Source: UBA1723 sp045629285
Lineage (GTDB): Bacteria; Bacteroidota; Bacteroidia; Bacteroidales; Paludibacteraceae
DNA: 64,000 nt
NCBI GenBank assembly: GCA_045629285.1
Contig: JAZQQY010000018.1
Coordinates: 42,368 to 106,367, forward strand
Direction: 5' to 3'
A program made the translations under genes and the position numbers. The notes beneath the pieces were generated by a model. That model saw only the letters and a list, made by a program, of their open reading frames with translations. It was not told the DNA's origin and searched no databases. This document shows positions 45,402 to 54,149 of the stretch, in pieces; within the stretch, counting starts at the first letter, position 1; each line of letters starts with the position of its first letter.

Positions 45402-46127
45402 TTACATATCTAATGACCGTCCGTTTTTAATATTGAATTTTTTAAAAATTGTAGAATTTGGATGATTCGTGTATATATTATAAAAAGCAGGATTATGTGA
45501 ATCATAAATTACAATTATAGAATCACCTTCTTTATGAATTGAATCACTAGGATTGTACCATATTAACTTTTCACTAGAAATTGCATTATAATATCTATGA
45601 GATTCGTCCTTAACTTCTACTTTACATGAAATAGCTGTTGATAAGGAATTAATTTGTGTTGCTATCTTGAAATCTCTTATATCATTTAAAAATAATGCTT
45701 TTGTCTTTTGTGAAATATCGATACCATCAATACAATAATGAATTGCAGCATCATTAATATGATCCTCAAAAAATATTATGTCTGAATTTCGCCCTACCCC
45801 TACCAATGACCATCCTTCATAACCTCTACGTCCCATCCAAGTTTTGATTTCCTTACCATTTTCTCTTCGTATAATATATCCTTCATTTGCTTTTATTTTT
45901 ACCGTATATGCGGAATATAATACAGTTTTATCGTCTAATCTAATAGATAGATTATAATAAGCATATCGTAAAGGAAAAATAAAAAAGAAAAAAATCAACA
46001 CAACAGGCAATAGAATATTATAAAATACTCCAACATATATATGGTTAACAAAACTAAATCTTAACCAAAATACAACAGCCAACAAAGTTATTGTTGCAAT
46101 CATTATTGACAAAACGATCGAAAACAT
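45402..46127 (-). CDS. Membrane protein with extracytoplasmic-type domain
   Basis: A 241-residue protein with two N-terminal helices (IVLSIMIATITLLAVVFWLRF and VVLIFFFFIFPL) and a soluble domain of about 180 residues. The tail has IVIYDSHNPAFYNIY, similar in kind to the IYDAKSPSLFTVI ending of the family C proteins at 26093 and 28541, so it may be a distant member. No named family. It is last in the minus-strand accessory run. Confidence 0.5.
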   Translation of the reverse strand: MFSIVLSIMIATITLLAVVFWLRFSFVNHIYVGVFYNILLPVVLIFFFFIFPLRYAYYNLSIRLDDKTVLYSAYTVKIKANEGYIIRRENGKEIKTWMGRRGYEGWSLVGVGRNSDIIFFEDHINDAAIHYCIDGIDISQKTKALFLNDIRDFKIATQINSLSTAISCKVEVKDESHRYYNAISSEKLIWYNPSDSIHKEGDSIIVIYDSHNPAFYNIYTNHPNSTIFKKFNIKNGRSLDM

Positions 46128-46138
46128 ACCTAATTTAT

Positions 46139-46252
46139 TTACCTTTCTTCTTCAATTTCTGAATCAATCTTATCAAAGTCTACAAGATCAACTTTAAAAT
46201 CTAGTAACGCCACCTTCAAATGGATTTTTTTCAAGAATTGAGTCACAGACAT
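46139..46252 (-). CDS. Possible 37-residue peptide gene or gene fragment
   Basis: ATG 46252 opens MSVTQFLKKIHLKVALLDF and continues acidic to EIEEER, stopping 11 bases before the next ATG. The same frame is open back to the stop of the 46328 gene (HIAYVK before the Met), so it may be a decayed 3' end. An overlapping frame gives CDSILEKNPFEGGV. No family is recognised. Confidence 0.25.
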   Translation of the reverse strand: MSVTQFLKKIHLKVALLDFKVDLVDFDKIDSEIEEER

Positions 46253-46327
46253 TTTGACATATGCAATATGTCCATTCTTTCTGCATGGAAAAGAAACATT
46301 ATTAGAATACTTTTGAATATTATAAAC

Positions 46328-47017
46328 CTATTCTTTATTTTTTTTCTGAATTTCTTTTCTCAGCAGTTCATCTGCAAAATCAAAAGCTCTGAATTTTGAA
46401 TGTCCTTCTGTTAAAACAGAATCTATTAATGTCCAAATATTTTTATCATATTTATACAATAAAGCTAACGCATCTTCTTTTTCTGACCAATCGTATTCTT
46501 TTAATCCATCATCAGTAAGAAACACAACCTCTTCACCTTCTTTATCCAAGTTTGTCAACTGATCTTTTGGCAAATAATATACGTACAAATCAAAATTAGA
46601 AACAAGCATATTATGGTCAAATAACAATTTATAAAAATTCCTAAGTGTGTCAGGATAAAAATCATATTTTGAATAAACCATTTTTATTTTGTTTGATTCT
46701 TTTTTGGGAATTGCCAAAAGTACACCTTTCCACGTTTTGTACTTATAAACGTCATATTCATATAATAAATAAGGAACTACGCTATCATTAGGGAGATCAA
46801 AATTTCTGTATAAATAATAAGAACAACTCCTATCAAGATCAAAAAAATCATCAAATGGAACGATTTTATCTAAATTACCTCTTGGATTTCCATTCACACA
46901 AATGACAGATATAATCATAAATAATGATAATATCGAGAAACGCCAATAATACTTTTTAATTAAATTCTTCTTTTTATTAATTTTCAAAAATTCTAAAATA
47001 TCCTTTCCACCCATCAT
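46328..47017 (-). CDS. Family B secreted protein, candidate immunity protein
   Basis: A 229-residue paralogue of the 31543 protein, sharing DSVVPYLLYEY, NFDLYVYYLPKDQLTNLD and an internal YDWSEKEDA. The hydrophobic segment FSILSLFMIISVICVNG (~28-44) is the export signal. The ATG at 47017 leaves a long basic N-region and overlaps the toxin-domain gene by 41 bases; no better start is visible, so the true start is unsure. A secreted product encoded against a peptidoglycan amidase-like domain is what a cognate periplasmic immunity protein would look like (inference). Confidence 0.6.
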   Translation of the reverse strand: MMGGKDILEFLKINKKKNLIKKYYWRFSILSLFMIISVICVNGNPRGNLDKIVPFDDFFDLDRSCSYYLYRNFDLPNDSVVPYLLYEYDVYKYKTWKGVLLAIPKKESNKIKMVYSKYDFYPDTLRNFYKLLFDHNMLVSNFDLYVYYLPKDQLTNLDKEGEEVVFLTDDGLKEYDWSEKEDALALLYKYDKNIWTLIDSVLTEGHSKFRAFDFADELLRKEIQKKNKE

Positions 47018-47399
47018 GAGAATTCAATGATTTTGAAGTTCTTTTATAAATCGAACGTCTTACCTGATCGCGACAAACTTTACCGTTGCAATCTTTGTCA
47101 CAATCATTTTCATCTATTGCCTTTGTAATTGCTTCTAATATTGTCACTTTATCAGTTTCTTTATTATAAGATTCTACAACACCAACATGACCACCTCCAG
47201 AATTCCTCCATAAAAACATATCCCCAGGTCGTATGTCATCAAATGTGGATTTCTCACTTCCAGTCACAAAACAAAATTTGTCGCCATAACAGTTATCTTC
47301 ACTAGCATATGTGGCTAAAACATCATTTGTTGCATTTAATGTATTAGTCAAACCAAAGACATTAGTAACAAACCTCATCATAAATTCAGTACAATCCAT
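46977..47399 (-). CDS. Orphan NlpC/P60-type amidase toxin domain
   Basis: About 140 residues from ATG 47399. MDCTEFMMRFV places the catalytic Cys at residue 3, and SGGGHVGVVESY supplies the His; the RPGDMFLWR strand before it is typical of NlpC/P60 and CHAP amidases, which cut peptidoglycan peptides. MDCSEF-type starts are common in C-terminal toxin modules of polymorphic toxins, preceded by a helix like the LYKTEAALET that is readable upstream to about 47444 (TTG). No signal peptide or carrier domain remains, so I read it as a detached toxin tip. A -7 box lies 84 bases upstream. Confidence 0.65.
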   Translation of the reverse strand: MDCTEFMMRFVTNVFGLTNTLNATNDVLATYASEDNCYGDKFCFVTGSEKSTFDDIRPGDMFLWRNSGGGHVGVVESYNKETDKVTILEAITKAIDENDCDKDCNGKVCRDQVRRSIYKRTSKSLNSHDGWKGYFRIFEN

Positions 47400-47482
47400 T
47401 GTTTCTAAAGCAGCTTCAGTCTTATATAATTGGTTTTGATGCAAATATTAAAAATAAGGACTAACTTTTTTAATTTATGGCG

Positions 47483-47490
47483 CAAAGGTA
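47483..47490 (-). promoter_or_regulatory. -7 box for the orphan amidase domain
   Basis: TACCTTTG on the minus strand, 84 bases before ATG 47399. It suggests that the fragment is still transcribed. Confidence 0.4.
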
Positions 47491-47871
47491 GATATTTTTT
47501 TATAATAATGATTGCAACATGTATTTATAAATCGATACACGCTTTTTTAGTCATTGGTTTAGATAATGTAATAATGGACTTTGCATTCTTCGCAATTGCC
47601 TTCAACCAAAAGAAAATGTGCTCAAAGATGAGGAAATCGGTCAAAAACGGAGGGGAATGCCTCCGTTTCTTACCGATTTTTCTATTTCCTTAAATTTCAA
47701 CGCTTGAGAATCGAATATTTGAATGTCATTTGAAAATTTTCAATTTCCAGAGACACATCAAAGTCTTAGAGTTAAAAAGAAGGTGCATCTCAACTATGTT
47801 AGTTTTGATACATCCACTTTTCTTGCATGTCGCAATGCGTGGGTTTGCAGTAGGATTACCTTTATACAATA
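47491..47871. other. Gene-free spacer with H1 hairpin copy 2
   Basis: No convincing gene. A hairpin of GAGGAATGCCTCCGT type lies near 47651-47670, and 47776-47824 is a diverged copy of the hairpin at 34312. Bases 47829-47860 resemble 45319-45350 (GCAATGCGTGG... and GCAATACGTGG...). Confidence 0.4.
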
Positions 47872-48561
47872 TTATTTGACAAACTCATTAAACGGATCAT
47901 CTGAATTTCTATTATAAAACTGATATGCTTCTTTTGAATCTTTTAATAAAACATCATAACATTTGCTTTTACTCAAAAAGCCATCTTCTGTTATTAAATA
48001 ATCGCAAATTTTCACTTTAGATTCATTTTCCACATTCGCTTCTTTTGAAGAGTCTTCGTTATTCTGATAATCAAACAATCTAAATTTATTATTACTGATG
48101 ATTACAAAAGTCAAGTTTTCTCCAAGGGCAAATGACAAATTATGAACCAAAACACGATTAATAAAAGAGCCTTGAATAGAAGTTACGCAAAGATAAACAT
48201 TATATATATCTTCTGCATTTCCTGGACCTCGTTGATTAGTATCTATCAAGAAACACATATTATTTCCACTCTGCCAACTATTGATGATAGAGCATTCTTT
48301 AATTAATTCAACCTCACCACTCCAAGTTTCCATTTGTTTATTAAAGCTAGGTATTTTGTACGAAACCTCATTTATTCCAAAATAAGATTTCATACATACT
48401 GTGTCTATAGGTAAGTATTGAATGTCATCAATTGGAACCTTAATATAAAAAGGGAAATCTAGATGTGGAGCACTAGCAAATAACTTGTCAAAATGTACCT
48501 TATTTTGACCATAAGAAAAAGAAACTTTCAAAAAAATTAGTACGAATAACAAAAATCTCAT
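47872..48561 (-). CDS. Family A secreted protein beside the peptidase toxin
   Basis: A 229-residue exported protein with signal peptide MRFLLFVLIFLKVSFSYGQ. Mature part beta-rich; late block ICDYLITEDGFLSKSKCYDV and ending DDPFNEFVK match the family A proteins at 30668 and 54787. It starts 12 bases after the peptidase-like gene, the normal place for an immunity gene next to its toxin. Function is otherwise unknown. Confidence 0.6.
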   Translation of the reverse strand: MRFLLFVLIFLKVSFSYGQNKVHFDKLFASAPHLDFPFYIKVPIDDIQYLPIDTVCMKSYFGINEVSYKIPSFNKQMETWSGEVELIKECSIINSWQSGNNMCFLIDTNQRGPGNAEDIYNVYLCVTSIQGSFINRVLVHNLSFALGENLTFVIISNNKFRLFDYQNNEDSSKEANVENESKVKICDYLITEDGFLSKSKCYDVLLKDSKEAYQFYNRNSDDPFNEFVK

Positions 48562-48573
48562 ATTTAAATTTAA

Positions 48574-49617
48574 TTAATATTTTTTACCTACATTTTTTCT
48601 AACTGCGATAAGTATGTAATAATCATCTTTATTAACATATTTAGTTTTGCCTTTAATCATATGATTTTCAGTATCAACGTATAATCGATTTTCAGAACTT
48701 TTCCCATCAGACGAATCTATAGTACCAACTTCATAAAACCTCAGATAATATTGAGACTTACCAGTATCATAATACATTCCAACAAGAACAATAAAATGGC
48801 AAATTGTTGACGGGTCATTATGAGGAGAACATACATCTTCCCATATGTTATTCTTTTTATTACGAGTAGGATGATAAACACACAAAACTAAAGGTTCTTG
48901 ATAATCGTACAAAGAACGTTCAACAATATCCAAAGCCTTTTCAAAATCAGCAACTGATGTATTAAAAATGTCACTACAATCTGACTGAGTACTTTCAGCA
49001 AATATATGCTGTGTTGGTTTACCTGCACTTGTAGCACCAGCATCTAACAGAATTTGATTACATGTTGCTGTACAACATGTCCAATTCTTGCAACCTGCAC
49101 CCATTCTATCGTCAACTTGAGACATCCAAAGAGACTCCATGTTACTTAAATATTTATCATCCCTAATAGACAAATCTCGCCCCCTTACCCAAAAGCCCTT
49201 GCTGTTTTCTTCTGATTGTCCATTATCACTAAGTGTGGAAGAATATATTCTATAGTAGATTCCACATTTTGCAACTATATTACATTCAAAACCAACTTTA
49301 TGTTCTTTATTTGTAGAAATAGAAGAATAAGGTAGCACAACACTTTTTTTCTTGGCTCTAAACTTAACTGTCTCTCCATTATTGTCAAACGGTACAATTG
49401 GAGTTAAATTTGATTTTGTGGTATAATAGTATTGTTCGGGATTTGAACCTACTAATTTTACGTGAGCAACAATTACTCCATCGACAGATTCTTCTGATTC
49501 TACAACAACTTCTGTTCCAATAGGAATATTGGAGTTCTCGAATTTACTACGATCATCATTTTTTCTAATTGTTGCATCACTTACTGACACAATATAATGA
49601 CCTGTAGGTTGAATCAC
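48574..49617 (-). CDS. SH3-like plus papain/C39-like peptidase segment of a broken polymorphic toxin
   Basis: A 347-residue segment. The N-terminal ~100 residues look SH3-like (GHYIVSVSDATIRKNDD). The C-terminal ~180 residues have a papain/C39-like plan: CKNWTCCTATCNQILLDAG with a candidate catalytic Cys, then CHFIVLVGMYYD with His and FYEVGT. The only start is GTG 49617. The frame is the same as the upstream metalloprotease gene and is separated from it by one TAA plus four codons, so the two are probably one polypeptide cut by a nonsense mutation. It would act as a toxin or effector peptidase. Confidence 0.55.
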   Translation of the reverse strand: MIQPTGHYIVSVSDATIRKNDDRSKFENSNIPIGTEVVVESEESVDGVIVAHVKLVGSNPEQYYYTTKSNLTPIVPFDNNGETVKFRAKKKSVVLPYSSISTNKEHKVGFECNIVAKCGIYYRIYSSTLSDNGQSEENSKGFWVRGRDLSIRDDKYLSNMESLWMSQVDDRMGAGCKNWTCCTATCNQILLDAGATSAGKPTQHIFAESTQSDCSDIFNTSVADFEKALDIVERSLYDYQEPLVLCVYHPTRNKKNNIWEDVCSPHNDPSTICHFIVLVGMYYDTGKSQYYLRFYEVGTIDSSDGKSSENRLYVDTENHMIKGKTKYVNKDDYYILIAVRKNVGKKY

Positions 49618-49629
49618 ATCGGTTTTATT

Positions 49630-50664
49630 TTAAGAATTCTCTCCTCCTTCCCAAAAAATAGGCAATTCAATAGAAGATAAAATCTCACCCACATAACTTT
49701 TTAGCGATTCTAATGATTCTGTCGCCTTTTTCTTTGTTTCTTGTATTGATTCTGAAATGCTTTCCCACACTCCAGATGAAGTAGATTCTTCAGAAGGAAT
49801 ATCACTTGTTATTATAGACAAATAATTCAACCATGAAATCACATCTTCTTCTGGAGATGGATTAGCGGTATTAGTATTCCACATTTGAATTATCATCTGC
49901 AAAGCTCCATTTTCATCATAGAATGCTAACAATCCATATTTTTTATTACATCCTACTTTTATATAATTATTATCAGTAAGTTGTTTTTTTTCATTTATCT
50001 TAATCAAATTCTTGGTAATGCTGAACTTTTGTTTTAGCGAGTAAATCGCTATTTTATATTCTTTCGTTACCCTATCTGAATTAAATTTATAAGTTTCCAA
50101 AAATATACCTTTTTCATGAAGTGATATATCTTCCTGTTTTTTGCTAATTATTTTGTTGTAAATGCTTTTACAAACTTTATCCGAACGTGAAAAACCACGA
50201 ACACTCCATTCTTCAAAGCCCTTTAATGTAATATTTAAATCAGTAGTATTATTTTGTTTTTTACTCTTATCATAAGAGATTGATTCATAATATTTGTCAT
50301 AATTATTATAAACATCCCTCAACAACTGAGATATTGCCCCAACCTTTGTTTCTAGTTCGTCTTGGTTTTCTTTAACGAAGAGTCCCTTGAACCAAGCACA
50401 TAAATCATCCCAATAATCCATATTCCCCTCATCACTATTGAACAAGCTCCAGCTAGCAACTGGCTGATCTATCTGAGCCCACTCATGGTATGATAGGAAA
50501 TCGTCTGGTGTCTTTGTTGTGTAGTCCATTAGGTTGTTTGTTTCTCCCTTCGGTATACCATACGATTTGATAAATGGATGATCCAATCCAAACAATCCAT
50601 GACCTAGCTCATGTGCCATTGTCTTGGCATAAGTATTTCTCATTCCTCCATCATTTTCCAGCAC
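49630..50664 (-). CDS. Metzincin-like segment of a polymorphic toxin, N-terminally truncated
   Basis: A 344-residue fragment. HELGHGLFGLDH (about residues 18-29) is a full metzincin zinc motif HExxHxxGxxH, and NNLMDY supplies the Met-turn. A helical, Ser/Glu-rich linker (~290-335) follows. Large Bacteroidetes polymorphic toxins carry such a metzincin just before their toxin tip. The N-terminal carrier is missing: the frame meets stops just upstream, and the first 25 bases overlap the 3' end of the ATPase gene, as expected if that gene had inserted here. GTG 50664 and ATG 50643 are possible starts. Confidence 0.6.
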   Translation of the reverse strand: MLENDGGMRNTYAKTMAHELGHGLFGLDHPFIKSYGIPKGETNNLMDYTTKTPDDFLSYHEWAQIDQPVASWSLFNSDEGNMDYWDDLCAWFKGLFVKENQDELETKVGAISQLLRDVYNNYDKYYESISYDKSKKQNNTTDLNITLKGFEEWSVRGFSRSDKVCKSIYNKIISKKQEDISLHEKGIFLETYKFNSDRVTKEYKIAIYSLKQKFSITKNLIKINEKKQLTDNNYIKVGCNKKYGLLAFYDENGALQMIIQMWNTNTANPSPEEDVISWLNYLSIITSDIPSEESTSSGVWESISESIQETKKKATESLESLKSYVGEILSSIELPIFWEGGENS

Positions 50665-52241
50665 ACCACTTTGCGTGTTTTCTCATCAAACACAATGCCG
50701 ACGGAATGGACTTCCTCGCTTTCATTTTTGTACTTTTCCGCATAACCTTTCTGTTTCAACTGCTCAAGAGCCTCTTCAAGCAGGTCCATCTTCTTCGACT
50801 CGGGATCAGCCTCATCTTTACTCATCATCTTAAGCTCAAACACAAGAGCCATCTTTGCAGTCTGCGCCACGATGTCGACGCGTTGGCTCGCCTCCATAAT
50901 CTCGCACTGGTTTGGAATACCGAATAGGCAGAACAAAGTGCGGAGATGATTACGGAAATAACCCTCTGTGATTTCTCCAGCGTTCTCGTATGGGATACCC
51001 GAAAAGAAATTGCACACCTTCTCCATGAAGGCATTGACATCCTGATTGTTAAGATCATCTGATAATGAAATCAACAATGGATTAAGAGAGAAATTAGAGT
51101 TTCTCTTTAGACTAAGAATGTTTTTATACCAACTGTCGCGGATCTCTACATTAGGAAAATCGTATCTTATAATCCACTTCGTAGGAGAATATTTTTTCCA
51201 TTCAGCTATGGACAGATAACCAGTTTGAAAAGCGACACTTTGTAATTTCAAATCGTCCAAGTCGTATTTGTAATCATTTTCATCCAACATCCATTGCTGA
51301 GTAATGTCATTCAACTCAAATGGATTGTTTCTGACCATATTTAGCAAAAAACGAGGAGTGCCAGTCGCTATCCAATAATTGTCAAATCTTTTATTTACGA
51401 ATAATTTTCCAACTGACACAGGATTATACACAGACTCACATCTGCTGACGAATCTCATTCCATTGTAGTATAACTTCATATACGAGAGAAACTCGTCACG
51501 ACTCATCTCCATTTTCTTTGCCAAATAATCTATATGTTCAGTAAAGTTATGACGAAGTTCCTCTTCTGTGTATCCCAGCAAAGTGGCATAATCCTCGTTT
51601 CTAGTCAAATCAGTAGGATTATTTGCCCCCGAAAATAGCGAAACATGGGCGAATTTAGTCACACCAGTGATAAAGACAAAACGCTCCTTGTCGTTAGCGG
51701 ATTTCATTCTTTGATAAAAATCAGCCATTAATTCAACAACCTCATTGGAATAAGGTTTGAACATAGAATCAAGAATAGGTTTGTCGTATTCGTCGATAAG
51801 GACAACCACATGTTTCTTATATTTTCTATATACCGAATCTATAAGATTGTCAAACATTGTTGGCACATCGGAATCTGCAATCACGACATCCAAGTCTCTG
51901 CAAGATTTAATCAACTGCATCTTCATTGCAGATTCTATAGCCTCGACACCCTCATACGACGACCCGCTGGCAAGATCCAGATGAATCACAGGATAAGTCT
52001 CCCACACCTCAGGAGCGAGACGTTCGATCTCAAGGCCTTTGAACAGATGCTTTTTGCCCTGGAAGAAAGCTTTGAAAGTGGAAAGCAACAGACTCTTTCC
52101 GAAGCGACGTGGGCGAGATAGAAAAAAACTTTTTGCTTTTCCCATTACTATTTTTGCCACAAATGCCGTTTTGTCGACATATAGGGCATCGCTTGTAATC
52201 AAATCTTCAAATGTGAATATGTCCGTTGCAATTTCTTTCAT
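50640..52241 (-). CDS. AAA-ATPase-like/PD-(D/E)XK nuclease family protein
   Basis: A 533-residue protein of the PF09820 (AAA-ATPase-like) plus PF08011 (PD-(D/E)XK) type, found in many near-identical copies in Bacteroidales genomes. FEDLITSDALYVDKTAFVAK and FFLSRPRRFGKSLLLSTFKA hold the degenerate P-loop region (RRFGKS); VVLIDEYDKPI is Walker B. The C-terminal nuclease shows VFELKM and MALVFE. Its function is unproven; defence or mobility is suspected. The start sits directly on promoter cassette R1 copy D. Its last 25 bases overlap the truncated toxin gene. Confidence 0.85.
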   Translation of the reverse strand: MKEIATDIFTFEDLITSDALYVDKTAFVAKIVMGKAKSFFLSRPRRFGKSLLLSTFKAFFQGKKHLFKGLEIERLAPEVWETYPVIHLDLASGSSYEGVEAIESAMKMQLIKSCRDLDVVIADSDVPTMFDNLIDSVYRKYKKHVVVLIDEYDKPILDSMFKPYSNEVVELMADFYQRMKSANDKERFVFITGVTKFAHVSLFSGANNPTDLTRNEDYATLLGYTEEELRHNFTEHIDYLAKKMEMSRDEFLSYMKLYYNGMRFVSRCESVYNPVSVGKLFVNKRFDNYWIATGTPRFLLNMVRNNPFELNDITQQWMLDENDYKYDLDDLKLQSVAFQTGYLSIAEWKKYSPTKWIIRYDFPNVEIRDSWYKNILSLKRNSNFSLNPLLISLSDDLNNQDVNAFMEKVCNFFSGIPYENAGEITEGYFRNHLRTLFCLFGIPNQCEIMEASQRVDIVAQTAKMALVFELKMMSKDEADPESKKMDLLEEALEQLKQKGYAEKYKNESEEVHSVGIVFDEKTRKVVCWKMMEE

Positions 52242-52305
52242 TTTCTTCCTTCTTTATTCCGACGTCGCAAAGATACTCAATTAATTCAATGCAGAATGCG
52301 AAATA
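52242..52305 (-). promoter_or_regulatory. Promoter/leader cassette R1, copy D
   Basis: The -7 box TATCTTTG (52268-52275) and the GCGACGTCGGAATAAAGAAG leader with GGAAGAAA end exactly at the ATG 52241. The upstream tandem-AATT part is shortened in this copy. Confidence 0.7.
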
Positions 52306-52328
52306 AACCAATCAATTGCAGAGAATCC

Positions 52329-52400
52329 GAACCGTGGATACGGTTCACCTAAAAGGCCATGGTTGACACGAAATGCCATGGCATTGTGTCTACCGTGGCC
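52329..52400. repeat. Nested palindrome element
   Basis: A 7-bp hairpin with loop GGAT (52329-52346, containing ACCGT-GGAT-ACGGT) is followed by a nested near-perfect stem, GGCCATGGTTGACAC (52355-52369) with GTGTCTACCGTGGCC (52386-52400). Confidence 0.65.
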
Positions 52401-52424
52401 GATTAAAATCCATCAAAACAATTT

Positions 52425-53131
52425 TTACCGCATCCCACGAATGTAATCACCCCATCCTAACGGTACAAATAAAAATATATTATGATATGAAGTTTTATTC
52501 TTGGAATTAGGCATAAAATCTATACAATCATAACCATATCGATATCCAGCATATAATAAAAAAACAAAAAAATCTAAACCTACATTGGCCTTAAGTTGGA
52601 AACGTCTGGCATTCATATCAAAATAATTAACTGTATAATACATTTCAGAGTATGACTTTGCGACAATATTGAAACATGAATTTATACCTAAATAAGGAAG
52701 TACGTACATAGGAACTCTTGTTTTTGTAATAACAGGAATTCCAATATTAAGAGGGATATTTAATGAACGAAACCGGTCAGAGAAATCTACCGATACATTT
52801 TCTATACTTTTTTTATGAGTAGATCTTAAAAGTGAAAATTCTATTCCGGACTGTATAATTAAGTCCCTTTTATTGGGGAGCAGGTGGATAAAATCTATCA
52901 GCTCTGAAAAACCAAACGTAATCCCATGAATAGGGGTTCTTAGAAAATTAGGAGAAGACAATGTGTTAGCAACTTCTAACCGAGAGTCAAGACTAAATCG
53001 TGATGCAGACGAATTTTCATTAGTAGATAATCTTTCTTCAATGTTCTTTTTAGAAAGTCTTGGACAATTGTCAAAAGCACTTTCTGATATACTAAATATG
53101 TAAATAAATTTAAACTAATATATAATATCAT
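52425..53131 (-). pseudogene. Frameshifted outer-membrane barrel gene
   Basis: ATG 53131, five bases after the previous stop, opens a signal-like MILYISLNLFTYLVY. The frame then shifts, and the neighbouring frame, open from about 53110, reads SESAFDNCPRLSKKNIEER and on into a barrel-like protein (SLNIPLNIGIPVITK, MYVLPYLGINSCFNI, FVFLLYAGYRYG) ending at 52425. One indel near 53060-53090 would join them into about 235 residues. It resembles the OMP_b-brl type seen at 3340. Confidence 0.45.
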
Positions 53132-53135
53132 CCAG

Positions 53136-54134
53136 TCAAATTCTACCTTCATCCAATAAATCACCCAATAATCCTGTATTATAATCAAGAATTCTATCTT
53201 CCCACCAATCCTTATTAAACTCAACTCTAATGCGTAAAATCAATTCATTATTATTGTTATAAGACCAGCCACATTCACTATACCCTAAAGTTCGATCATT
53301 TTTTATATGCATATTATGCATTTTTCCCATCTTTGAAAGAAGACATGTAGGCCTTTCAAGATGACAAAAAATTGTTTTATCTGCATTATATATCACTGCA
53401 TTTGAAGGAGTCTGAAAATCAGGATTAAACCGATATAATACTAAAACCTTTTTATAATCAGTGGTAGGAACAGCATATAACAATGAGTTATATTTGCCAG
53501 CGACAATATTGTCATCATCAAAAACAGTTAACAATTCTTGCCTAAACTTCCAAGAGATACTAAAAACATGAGAATACATACATTTAGTCCTCAAAATTTC
53601 AGCATCAAAAGGATTAGCATTTTCATTATTAAAACTTATAGATTCACCATCTACATTCCATTGAAATTCATCAATATGCTTGTGTTTGGTTTCATTTCTT
53701 ACTTTGAGCTCAATCTGTTTTGAATCACAAGCTATGTTTGAATCATCAAAAGAACGACGTTTTACAATAGAATCAGAGGAAATAACAGAATAAACTTCTT
53801 CGAACATTTCTATTTTTGACGGAATACTTCTTCCCTTAAAATCTCGTAGATCGTCGATGAGTTTTGTCGTAAGATATAACTCTATTTTCTCATCTAAAAC
53901 TATGGTCAAGTTAGCAAATGTTTTGTCTGTAATGCTATACGCATCAACATAAATACAATTCTCAATTGTATAACCATAAACATGAACAATGAAGTTTGCA
54001 TACAACATAACAAGATGGTCATCAAAATCTTCAAACTTTATATTATGTTGAGTCATGTATTTATTAACCAAATTTCTATCAAGATTAATTTTTTTCACAT
54101 GCCATTGATTCCCATCATTTTCAAACATTCTCAT
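53136..54134 (-). CDS. Hypothetical cytosolic protein of the accessory cluster
   Basis: A 332-residue protein with no signal peptide or membrane helix. The central part is Asp/Asn rich; the C-terminal part has NAVIYNADKTIFCHLE and NELILRIRVEFNKDWWEDR, which recalls the SCIYNADGSLYMNL and DPYWELFRLD of the next protein upstream (54150). The two may share a domain. No family is recognised. It lies 5 bases before the barrel gene and 15 after the 54150 gene, suggesting one operon of four genes from 55557 down. Confidence 0.55.
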   Translation of the reverse strand: MRMFENDGNQWHVKKINLDRNLVNKYMTQHNIKFEDFDDHLVMLYANFIVHVYGYTIENCIYVDAYSITDKTFANLTIVLDEKIELYLTTKLIDDLRDFKGRSIPSKIEMFEEVYSVISSDSIVKRRSFDDSNIACDSKQIELKVRNETKHKHIDEFQWNVDGESISFNNENANPFDAEILRTKCMYSHVFSISWKFRQELLTVFDDDNIVAGKYNSLLYAVPTTDYKKVLVLYRFNPDFQTPSNAVIYNADKTIFCHLERPTCLLSKMGKMHNMHIKNDRTLGYSECGWSYNNNNELILRIRVEFNKDWWEDRILDYNTGLLGDLLDEGRI

Positions 54135-54149
54135 AACAGAACCTCCTAT

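Noticed and set aside
52976..53224. 82-residue reading frame
   Set aside because: It overlaps the 53136 gene and the barrel gene; only its part from ATG 53131 is kept, as the probable start of the frameshifted barrel.
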